Assembly (NCBI RefSeq): GCF_008831285.2
Contig: NW_022204556.1
Span: forward strand, 1 to 16,290
DNA: 16,290 bases
DNA from: Nymphaea colorata
Lineage: Eukaryota > Streptophyta > Magnoliopsida > Nymphaeales > Nymphaeaceae
Direction of reading: 5' to 3'
Made by a program: the position numbers and the translations under genes. The notes beneath the pieces were generated by a model. The model did no database searches. It was given only the letters and a program-made list of their open reading frames with translations, and was not told the DNA's origin. Positions 8,217-16,290 of this stretch are shown here, in pieces. Position 1 is the stretch's first letter. Each line of letters begins with the position of its first letter.

Positions 8217-8600
8217 AATTCCTTCATGATATCTCAGTCCTCTCGTGTTCATCTGAAAAGGGATGCCAATCGGCTGCAAGATGTCATCTTCATTGTTTCT
8301 GAGGCCAGTGAATGGACGGTAGCCGCTTTTCAGAAGCAATTGAAAACCCTTAGGGTTTTTCATGAAATGAACATACAATGGGTGTTCTCAGTAACTTGCA
8401 CGATTGTTTGAAATAGTATAAGCATTCCTGGATGGTTCCCCTATCTCCATGTTCTGTATCCATTCTTCCAAAGGTCTGTCCTTTGTTGTTCTTATGCTCG
8501 GTACATCCACCAGATCAATTGGCCTAGGGAGTATTGGTTGCACCAGCCTTTCAGTTGCATCCTCAGCACGTATAGTGATGACTGATGTACCAAAATTCCA
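8217..8600 (-). pseudogene. Linker between protease and RT with a G-patch-like motif
   Basis: A frame shifted from the protease is open for 70 codons (8600-8391), interrupted by TGA at 8388-8390, then open for 57 codons to TGA at 8214-8216. A TAA at 8601-8603 bounds it above. The composition looks coding (for example RPIDLVDVPSIRTT, PLEEWIQNMEIGE). The second part, at 8348-8268, has KSGYRPFTGL followed by a D-I-L-Q-P-I and later R-G-L-R-Y. This spacing resembles a G-patch (aromatic-glycine core, then GLG, then a closing glycine), with Arg where the second glycine of GLG is expected. G-patch proteins bind RNA or RNA helicases. The match is by eye and moderate. Confidence 0.5.
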
Positions 8601-8955
8601 TTAGGCATTTATGAAGAGTGGATGGGACTCATCGTATTTGGTGGACTCAGGGTCGTCCTAAAAGTAAGTTTTATGATGGTGGCACATCTACCACGTGGAA
8701 CACAATGTGATGGCTAGTATTTTTGAAGGTCACGTTCATATCGAGAGTACCTTTGCTGTTTATGCTTCGGCCATCATATCCATAGATCTTGATATCATTT
8801 GAGCGATATTTGTCTTCACGAAACCCCAATGTTTTAGCTGTGAGATCAGGACAAATATTCAGACCACTTCCTCCATCAATCAAAACATGTGGCACCGTCA
8901 TCCCATTGACCCGAACAATGATGTAAAGTGCATCTTCATGGAAATATCCCCATTT
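8601..8955 (-). pseudogene. Aspartic protease domain, interrupted
   Basis: The retroviral-type aspartic protease cuts the polyprotein. The active-site motif is HVLIDGGSGLNICP with the catalytic Asp at 8875-8877; D-G-G in place of D-T/S-G is a form seen in Tat-type elements. The domain continues in the gag frame through IYGYDG and FHVVDVPP to a TAA at 8671-8673. Past that stop the frame still reads NLLLGRP, the conserved late protease motif, followed by a TGA at 8647-8649 and another shortly after. So the C-terminal part survives as sequence but is cut by at least two stops. A frameshift then leads into the linker. Confidence 0.8.
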
Positions 8956-10979
8956 TGAGAGGCCTTTTTCTGAGAAGGTAATTGACTGATTTTTAAAAGC
9001 TTGAACCGAATCTCCCTCATCCATACGCTCTTCCAAGGGGAGAACGTCCAAATAGCATGGATCTTCATCTGAGGAGTCATTTGATGATTTGTCGCCTTGT
9101 AAGATAAAAGTCTTCGGAAACATGAGAAGTTTCTTGGGCAAACTTTCTATCCTGCCATTCATCATAGCAATGAAATGTAGAGGTTCCTTACCTTGGTCTA
9201 CCACCATGACTTTGTGTGAATTGCTTCCAATATAAGGTCGAATGTACTCTTGTGGATGGTATGGAAGTGGAGTGCATGTAGTGATCATGGTCTCTGCCGC
9301 CTTTCCGTGGTCAGGGAATGGATTCCTTAGTATCTCAGGGGTGCTATCATCACAAATCTTGAGATCTTTGTTGATGAAGTCTTGAATAATATTTTTGAGG
9401 ACAATACAATCCTCAGTGTCATGACCAGGAGTACGATGAAACTTGCACAGTTTTTCTTTATTTCCTCCCATCATTTTCGGAGGCTCTGATACTTTTGGCA
9501 AGACGATAGTTCCTTTGGCGAGAAGGTATTCCAGGATCTTCTCCCGAGACTGGCTTAGAGGAGTGAATTTTCGGTCGTAGCTCCAACCTGGGTGTTTGTT
9601 TTTCCTTTCATTGTCGCCTTTGAGAAACTGCGTGTTCTTCTTGAAACTGACTTCCTTGTCATGCTTGTAGTTATTGCCATGGTCCTTTCTAATGCCAGCA
9701 TTGGCTATGAAGTGTGCGGGCAACTGTGTCCTTCCTCCTTTCTTTTCATCTTCTTTGTACTTAGGAGCAATAATTCTATCAAAATCTCCTTCCTCAATTC
9801 CTTCTTGTATCGAGTTTGCTTGTTCAATCAACTCCGCAAAGGTTTTGATCGGGGAATTGCGGATGAGACTTTTCAAGGGTTGGGCAAGATTTTTTCTGAT
9901 GAGTGACAAGGCTTGTGTCTCAGAAATGGGCTCATTCATCTTATTGCATTGAATTCTCTATTTTTGGATGAATTCTCGAGCCTTTTCTTCCTATTTCTGA
10001 TGAATACTGCAAATGGTACTGAGGGTTGGAGCCATGGGAGTATTTTGTTCAAATCTTTCAACAAACATGTTAATCAACTTGTCAAACTCCTTCAGCTCGA
10101 TTGGATTGACATTTTCTTTGTACCATTGTGCGGCAATGCCTTCAAGACTTCTTGAAAAATATCGGAACAAAGTTCTGTTATTTGTCCGAATTTTGTAGCA
10201 ATCATTGAAAAAGGTTGAAAGATGAACGTGTGGGCAAGTGGTTCTATCATATCTGATGAATTCTCTGGGCAAGCCTTTGACGTATTCGTCCCCTTCAATG
10301 CCAAGGTAGTAGTCCTCACATGAATATGAACGCTTCCCTTCCCCCTAAGCTCAAGATTGTTCATTCTTGTCTCCATTTCATAGAATGTGCGCCTAGTCGG
10401 ACTTTCATCGTCACTTGATTCGACCAATTCTGGCTTGGTCTTTTTCTTCTTGCCCTTGATCTCCTTTACTTTTTCTTTAGAACTCTCACTGTTTGAGCTA
10501 CTGCTAGGGATATACTTCTTGGTCTTTTTGCCTTTCTTGGTAGACTTTCTCTTCCTTTTGTTCTTCTCTTCCGAACTTTCAGTGGTGATAGGACAAGGTG
10601 AGCTGCTTTCTATCATAATTTCTTTTCCCTTTTTGCTTTTCTTTGTTGTTTTTTTCTTTTTGAGAGGAAGTAGTTTCGGTTTTTCTTCCTTACTAATTGC
10701 CGAATCCGAACTCAAATAATCTTCATCCTGATCTGTAGGAGAGGACTTGTTCTTCTTCTTCTTTCTTTTCTGCTTGGCAGCCTTTTCATTCTCGGGTTCT
10801 GGAGTAACCATCAAGGCCTTTTGCTCTTCTTGCTCTTTCATGAATCGCTCCATGAACAAACGAAACATATGGTAAGCTTCTGGCTCGATTGCTGGTAGGC
10901 CAAGTGTTTCTGGCTGAAGTTCAAAAAATGAAGCCTCATTCTGAGGAGCTTGCTTAGCTTGCGATCTAGTTTCAACCAT
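8956..10979 (-). pseudogene. Gag, broken by a frameshift and two stop codons
   Basis: Gag forms the particle and binds the RNA. I start it at the ATG at 10979 (MVETRSQAK); the frame is open slightly upstream but without an ATG. Residues ~68-182 are extremely lysine- and serine-rich (several KKKK runs), nuclear-localisation-like. A frameshift at about 10325-10350 moves the coding sense into another frame that carries the core gag signature (LFRYFSRSLEGIAAQWYKE, then FVERFEQN). That frame is stopped by TAG at 9991-9993 and TAG at 9958-9960, then is open from 9957. A zinc knuckle variant, C-X2-H-X4-H-X4-C in CKFHRTPGHDTEDC, lies at 9406-9447. Gag and protease share this last frame. Confidence 0.85.
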
Positions 10980-11149
10980 CTTGTTGGCTTTCAAGTATTC
11001 ACCTTATGACACAAGAAAATAGAGTTATTGGACGGAAATGATGACAAAATGAAGGTTCGTATTGCATTACAAGTTTTAAAAGTTACATCCAAAGATACTA
11101 ATAAAGATGACAACGATAGAAGGAATACAAAGTTGACAACATAAAACTT

Positions 11150-12348
11150 TTAGGGAAGGATGGATGGTGGTCGGTTGGCATCCCACCACTCAGCATATTC
11201 CTTCTTCACCACTGGGCCTATGAACCAAGTGTATGATATCTGTGTCTTCCATTCTTGTCGAGCTACTGCAAACAATGCCATCCATTGAGAAGAACTAAGG
11301 TCGAATTCGAGAATAGCTCCAATTGGTGCATGCACAGAGACCATCTTCTGCCTTTGAGAGAATTGTCGCATACATCTATCAGCACAATAATCAACTATGA
11401 AGTAAAGGCCCAAGAGTGTGGTACGCCCATGATGATGGTGAGTGTATCAGGGTAGGCTCTGTCGACGATCACAATAATCCAATGATCTCTCCTTCATTCA
11501 ATTGCTCGATCAAACCGCGGTATTGCTTCAAGGTTGTCAATGATCCATCAGTGTTTCTGAATAGACTGGCTTGGGGTCCCGCATGCTTCAGGAACCATAA
11601 TTGTAAAGCATATGTGCATCCTTCTATAAAGTCGATATCACCAATGGTAAAGCGGGTGAGTCCTCGGTAAAGGAAGGCTAACGCTATCATTACTACTGAC
11701 AAGTGTCGGGTCCCTCTATGCCCCATACTCGGAAAAGTTGGGCAATACGGACATTTAAAAGGTCACTTCCATCGGTAAAAAGGGTCACTCCTACTGTGCA
11801 GAGCATCATACAATGTTTAATTCTCCCTATGGCTTTTCGAGGTAGGGTAGAAGGTTCAACATAGGTTCCAAATTCTTCATACAAATTTTTCATGTTGATG
11901 CTTTGATTTTCACGGTTTTCTACTAAAGGCCAAGTTTTTCGTCCAGTAAAGTGAGCAATGAAGTCATTTGCATTGACCTTGGTTGGGTTTATAAGGAATT
12001 GTTTTTCCAATAGATCATTTGGGTCACAAGTTGGGGTAGGGAGGTCTAGTATTTCGGTAAATTCATCTAGTAATATTGTCATTTCTCCCCATGAAAACCA
12101 AAAAGAGGAGGTCCTTGGGTTCCAACGCTCGCGATTGCATGTACCAAATTTCCATCAACTGACTGCATTCCTCCAGCTGCCACTATCTCTAGCCCACATT
12201 CTTCAAAGTAAGAAGGAAACATTCGAGAGAAGGTGGGATGCCAAGTCCGATACCATTCGGGAGCCAAAGGTTTAGACTCAAGAGAAATGTAGGTGGACCA
12301 TTCGGGCTTCCCCAAAGAGGATGTGATCATAAGGGAATGTGACACCAT
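11150..12348 (-). pseudogene. ORF1: extra ORF between 5' LTR and gag, in four frame fragments
   Basis: This is the additional ORF typical of Ogre-type elements; its function is not known. It begins at an ATG (12348, A at -3, G at +4). Fragments are 12348-12079, 12082-11693, 11726-11469 and about 11443-11150. The reading frame changes between each pair, so there are at least three frameshifts in about 400 codons. The pieces read naturally one after another, with no long gap. Recognisable segments include ILLDEFTEILDLPTP, ALAFLYRGLTRF, QLWFLKHAGPQ and RQFSQRQKM. The layout resembles the plant mobile domain or DUF7745-like proteins carried by plant retroelements, a recollection I cannot test here. 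A 170-base spacer (10980-11149) separates it from gag. Confidence 0.7.
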
Positions 12349-13148
12349 ATTGGAAAGAATACATCTTCAATGATGACTCTAAAAGATAAAGATTGAATTA
12401 GTGGAAAACATTGACTAGGTTGACAAAGACAATATGAGGTAGATGTGTGGAATGAGGTTGCAAATCATCACATAAGGTTTCACGCACATCAACATCTATC
12501 ATGAAATAATTTTTTTTTTTTTTTAGAAAATTGGGTATAAGAACCTAATTGAGATAATTTTGTGTCACGATAATTCGATATCAAGTTATGCTTATATACC
12601 TTAGCCAAATGACTTAGTACGAGCATAGATTCTTCCTTAGGCAACTAAGGGTAGAGTTTATCAACTTCTTCTTGATCACTCGTCGATATACCATAAATTA
12701 CCACTCATGGTACTAACGAGGGGGTTTTCCCGCCCAAGGTGTGGTCTAGTTGTAAGGCTTAGTCTTGTGCTACTGCCAAAGACCAAGCCCGGCAACATGA
12801 TGACCGGGACAAATAGGTATGAGGAATTTTGAAATACGAGAAATCATATAAAATGAGTTGTCTCTAATGCAATGTTGCGTAACTTTGAAGATTAAAATAG
12901 AAAAGCAAACATGGTTTTCAAACAACTCCTAAATTGAGAAGAGTGGTATGTGATCATAGATATGTGTGAACATGATTGACCTTTCTCAATTAGTCCTATG
13001 TGCAGAAAACAATCACAATCACCAACAATGCAATGAAATGCCAATGAGGTCGAGGTCAAAATAGGGGACATGCTTTATCATTGGCAATATATGAGATGTT
13101 CAAATTAGTGAAAATGCATCAATTATAATCATAGCCAAACGATGACGG
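12349..13148 (-). other. Leader between primer binding site and ORF1
   Basis: About 800 bases without a supportable coding frame. On the plus strand there is a T run at about 12509-12524. A short hairpin at 12788-12808 is the only clear structure. This is where the packaging signal of a gypsy-type RNA would be expected, but nothing identifies it by sequence. Confidence 0.6.
12788..12808. other. Short GC-rich hairpin in the leader
   Basis: CCCGG at 12788-12792 and CCGGG at 12804-12808 are perfect complements around an 11-base loop. It is GC-rich within an AT-rich leader. A role in RNA dimerisation or packaging would suit its place, but a 5-bp stem can occur by chance. Confidence 0.3.
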
Positions 13149-13166
13149 GTCCCATCAAGGCCGCCA
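13149..13166 (-). other. tRNA primer binding site
   Basis: The plus strand reads GTCCCATCAAGGCCGCCA, which ends in CCA like a mature tRNA 3' end. The element strand therefore begins TGGCGGCCTTGATGGGAC two bases inside the 5' LTR end. This is the expected place for minus-strand DNA priming. It shares TGGCG and TGGG with the arginine-tRNA type site usual in Ogre elements, but differs at several positions in between. Either another tRNA is used or the site has mutated since insertion. Confidence 0.7.
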
Positions 13167-14835
13167 TCTGTTTGCATCCAAAATATTGGTTGGTTTTGGA
13201 CTGCTCCAGAAAAATGAGGTTTTTCTTTTGAAAGAGGAAAGAAAGGGACTCGCCCGTCGGTACGAGGATCGACCGTTCCTGGCGCCTTTACCGGGGGTAA
13301 TCAACTCAAGGGCTATGTTTATCATTGATGCATTTCGTTTTAACTTAAACATCTTTTTGATCTTGTATGCGGTGTAGAAAATATTGAAAGTTTGAAGTTT
13401 CAAACTTTTGAAAAGGTTCTTGAAGAGTTGCTTGAAAATGTGAAATATTTTGAGGAAAAAGTGGAACTAGTAAATATCATTTGAGAAGCTTGTGAAATCA
13501 TTTTGAAATTACTTTAGTGTTCTCTTAAGACTTTAAGTAGGTTTGAGATTTTGCTCTAATTCGATTACCACCTAGCTAGAGCTCCATCCCTTCTTGCTTA
13601 AGTTCTTTTGGAGAGGTGCTTGTGATCATAAGTGAAATAAAGTGGGTGAGAATGCATGGATGCATTTACCCTATATGATTGAAAGAATGTAAAACATTCC
13701 TACCACAACATTCATCTAAAGTCATTCCTACCACAACATACATCTAAGATTTTTGTTTTTGTAAATATCATATATATGAAGGAAAAGTTTTTAAAAATGG
13801 ATTGGGATTGTCAAACATGATTCCAACATTGAGTCATTACTTGGTTTGTAGTCTTCATGAAGTTGGTAAATAGAAAGTTCGTGAGAGGAGAATGTTAAGA
13901 AGAATACAAGAGATAAAAGCACTCTTATGAAAAGAAAGAGAGAGATAGAAAAAGACATGCATACATATGTACATATCATAACATATACACATATATGAAA
14001 GCTTAAGAGGAAAAGATGTATTGATTTGAAGAAAAAGAGAGATTTTAGAGGAAAAGAAAAATATCATACGTATATATGGGCATGAAAAATTTTATAAGAG
14101 AAGATATTTGTCTTGAAAAGAGGAATAAATATTTGAAAGAGAGGAAATGGAGCATATGTACATACGTATTCATGCACATATGAAAATTTATAAAATGAAA
14201 AGTGAAAGCATAGAGAGAGAAAGATGGGGGGTCATCATGTTGGATTGATGTATATAACATGTATATACATCCATACCTTCATAAGATTAGAAATAAAGGA
14301 ATAACTTAAAATTACCAACTTCAAGTTTAATGTGGGCCGGAGGGGAGCTTGGACTCATGCAAGAGTTTAAGCTAAGTCCCTAAGGCCATGTTAGAAGGTT
14401 CCTTTTGAAAATGTTTTGGAAAATAGGATTTATATAAGCATAGAATGTTATTATTTAGTTTGTTGTAAGGGATATATTTCTTCCACCGTTGGGTATGAAA
14501 GAAAACAAGCAACATAACGAGACATTCGTTAGGGTTCTTAATGGGATGATTAAGAAGAAAATTAGCGCAAAATGACATGTAAATGCATATTAACATGTAC
14601 ATTTTCGTGAGGGTATATCCCCGGTTGGACAAGTCTCAACCTCAAAATTAATATAAAATAAAGAGTCCCCAAACCACACTCTCATTCTCACCATACATTC
14701 ACATATAAGTAGCAAGCCAAGCAACTATGCATGGATAATATATAGACAACATTCAAGAAATGAAAGAGAGAAAGAGATTGATAGAAAGTGCAAGGTTCAT
14801 TAGAAGGGACGACATGATGTAACTATGAAATGAAT

Positions 14836-15740
14836 GTCACCTCATATTCTCATGTTCCCGGTGCACTTGAGTATAGCCTCTTGACTCTAAAATAGAGATT
14901 GAGAGCTATCTCCTTTGACCATAGGGAAATAAGAAATAGAGGAAAAGAACAACAAGAATGTATTCATGAAAATAAAGAACATGATTAAAATGAAAGATCA
15001 ACTCATTTTTCTATGCTCCTAGTTCACTTGAGTATAGCCTCTTGTCTCTAAAAAGAGATTGAGTGTTACCTCCTTTAGCCATGGGGAGATGAAGATGAGG
15101 AGAAAATGTAGAAGAAAAACAATACTATATTTAATAAAGGAGAGCATGATTCAATCATGAAATGAAAGATCCTCTCATCTTTCATGCTCACAATGCACTT
15201 GAGCATAGCCTCTTGTCTCTAAAAAGAGATTGAGTGTTATTCCTTTGGCCATGGGAAGATGAAAATGAGAAAAGAAAATAGCAAGAACAAGTCTATATTG
15301 AATAAATGAAATAATAATAACAACCAAAATATATTCATAGAAGGGAAAGAACAACAACAACAAGAATACTTGAAATAGCATGATTTAATGATAAAAATAA
15401 AATATCATCTCATCTCTCATGCTCCCGGTGCACTTGAGCATAACCTTTTGTCTCTAAAAGAGGTTGAGTGCTATCTCCTTTGGTCATGGGGAGATGAAGA
15501 TGAAAGAGAAAATGAAAACAATCAACAAGACTATGTTCAAGAAAAAGGAATAGCATAATAATAAGAACATGTTAATGAAAATAACAACAATAAGAATACT
15601 TGGAAGAAGCATGATTTAATCATAAAATAAAATATCATCTCACCTTCTCATGCTCCCGGTGCACTTGAACATAGCCTCTTGTCTCTAAAAAGAGGTTGAG
15701 TGCTATCTCCTTTGACCATGAGGAGATAAAGATAAGAAAA
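14836..15740 (-). repeat. Five long-period repeat units inside the 5' LTR
   Basis: These are the counterparts of 2190-3110, with the GCACTTGAG word at 14863, 15022 (mutated to TTCACTTGAG), 15195, 15430 and 15661. Spacings are 159, 173, 235 and 231. The first spacing is 17 bases shorter than in the 3' LTR because A-rich spacer sequence is missing. The hairpin-forming arms are retained in most units. Confidence 0.85.
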
Positions 15741-15840
15741 AAAAAAGAAATGAGAGGGATGATGATTACATACCTCTAATGAGAGATGACTTAAGAAAGA
15801 TAAACACCTTTACTTGAAAATTCCCTTTGAGTGAAGCTCC

Positions 15841-16120
15841 AAAAAGACTAAAATTACCCTCTAAAAGGAGGTTTTTTGTCAAAAGAAAGGGCAAATGGGT
15901 CTTGCCCACCCAAAAAGACTAAAGTTACCCTTTAAAAAAGAGGTGTTTTTGTCAAAAGGAAGGGCAAATGGGTCTTGTCCACCCAAAAAGACTAAAATTA
16001 CTCTCTAAAAAGAGGTTTTTTGGTCAAAAGGAATAGCAAATTAGTCTTGTCCACCCAAAAAGACTAAAGTTACACTATAAAGGAGTTTTTTGGTCAAAGG
16101 AATGGCAAATTAATCTTAAA
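15841..16120. repeat. Four tandem ~72-bp units in the 5' LTR
   Basis: Units begin at 15841, 15912, 15985 and 16057 with AAAAAGACTAAA. They correspond to units two to five of the array at 3432-3786. The first unit starts exactly at the deletion junction. Confidence 0.88.
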
Positions 16121-16290
16121 TGATTGATTTGGATCTGAACTTGGGTTTTGGATTTGAAAAGTAGTATTTTGGATTTAATTGGATCCGAAAGTAGTATTTT
16201 GGATTTCATTTGGATCTGAAAATTGTATTTTGGATTTAATTTGGATCTAAGAGTAGTATTTTGGGATTTAATTTGGATCTGAAAGTTGTA
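16121..16290. repeat. ~31-bp tandem units in the 5' LTR, running off the window
   Basis: These are the counterparts of 3787-3935. The first units differ from the 3' LTR by an altered stretch around 16136-16165 (GATCTGAACTTGGGTTTTGG), which suggests slippage or unequal exchange inside the array. The array is still repeating at the last base. Confidence 0.8.

Larger units (their letters stand above)
518..16290 (-). mobile_element. Ogre/Tat-like Ty3/gypsy LTR retrotransposon, nearly complete, degenerate
   Basis: The element reads on the minus strand. Two copies of a long direct repeat (518-4052 and 13169 to the window end) flank an internal region with, in element order, primer binding site, leader, ORF1, gag, protease, G-patch-like linker, RT, RNase H, archaeal-type RNase H, integrase, repeat-bearing 3' UTR and polypurine tract. 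This order with two RNases H and an extra ORF before gag is the signature of the Tat lineage, and the ORF1, large LTRs and 3' UTR repeats point to Ogre-type members. The 5' LTR lacks about 117 bp at the right edge, so the full length would be near 15.9 kb. Every coding region is interrupted, so the copy is non-autonomous. Assignment to Tat is firm; Ogre versus a sister Tat clade is less so. Confidence 0.93.
13169..16290 (-). repeat. 5' LTR, cut by the window edge and carrying a 290-bp deletion
   Basis: This copy matches 518-3935 of the 3' LTR. The inner end (13169) starts TGTTTGCATCC on the plus strand, next to the primer binding site. The window stops about 117 bp short of the outer end, judged by the other copy. 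At 15840/15841 the sequence jumps from the equivalent of 3213 to that of 3504, losing 290 bp with a 2-base AA overlap at the junction. The loss removes the better TATA candidate, the CT tract and the first 72-bp unit. By hand count it differs from the 3' LTR at about 1.5% of positions over 701-1980, with many small indels in the repeat zones. Confidence 0.92.

Noticed and set aside
4578-10979. Endogenous plant pararetrovirus
   Set aside because: A D-D(35)E integrase, long direct LTRs, a polypurine tract and a tRNA site all indicate an LTR retrotransposon. There is no movement-protein-like sequence.
12079-12082. ATGA overlap of two ORF1 frames, like translational coupling in bacteria
   Set aside because: The host is a plant and the two frames read as one continuous protein. 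A small indel is the simpler cause.

Overview
This window is almost entirely one long terminal repeat (LTR) retrotransposon of a plant nuclear genome, lying on the minus strand. It belongs to the Ty3/gypsy superfamily, Tat branch, and looks most like the Ogre type. The reasons are long complex LTRs (about 3.5 kb), an extra ORF between the 5' LTR and gag, the order gag-protease-RT-RNase H-second (archaeal-type) RNase H-integrase, no chromodomain, and a tandem-repeat-bearing 3' untranslated region. The host is a land plant, probably a eudicot; I cannot name it more precisely. No host gene is recognisable.

Layout in plus-strand coordinates (the element reads right to left): 1-517 is flanking DNA of unknown nature. 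518-4052 is the 3' LTR, with TG/CA ends and three families of internal repeats. 4053-4066 is the polypurine tract. 4067-4577 is the 3' untranslated region with seven ~43-bp tandem units. 4578-8020 is pol: integrase, archaeal-type RNase H, retroviral-type RNase H and reverse transcriptase. 8021-8216 is a probable intron or spacer with a strong 3' splice site. 8217-8955 holds a G-patch-like linker and the protease. 8956-10979 is gag, 11150-12348 is ORF1, and 12349-13148 is the leader. 13149-13166 is the primer binding site. 13169 to the window end is the 5' LTR, cut off by my estimate about 117 bp before its outer end. The full element would be about 15.9 kb.

In an intact relative, the 5' LTR drives one genomic RNA. 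Gag packages it, a tRNA primes at the primer binding site, RT and the RNases H copy it using the polypurine tract for plus-strand priming, and integrase inserts the DNA. This copy cannot encode its own machinery. I count at least six nonsense codons and about six frameshifts across ORF1, gag, protease, RT, the RNase H junctions and integrase. Its 5' LTR has also lost 290 bp containing the better of two candidate TATA boxes. LTR divergence by hand count is about 1.5% over most of the comparable length, so the insertion is fairly young and the decay is compatible with mutation after insertion.

The features most worth a second look are the promoter-deleting difference between the LTRs, ORF1, the second RNase H alongside a first one with two Asp-to-Asn changes, the G-patch-like motif between protease and RT, the 3' UTR tandem array, and the repeat units in the LTR that can each fold into a hairpin. 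I found no host defence system, CRISPR array, RNA gene or bacterial-type operon.
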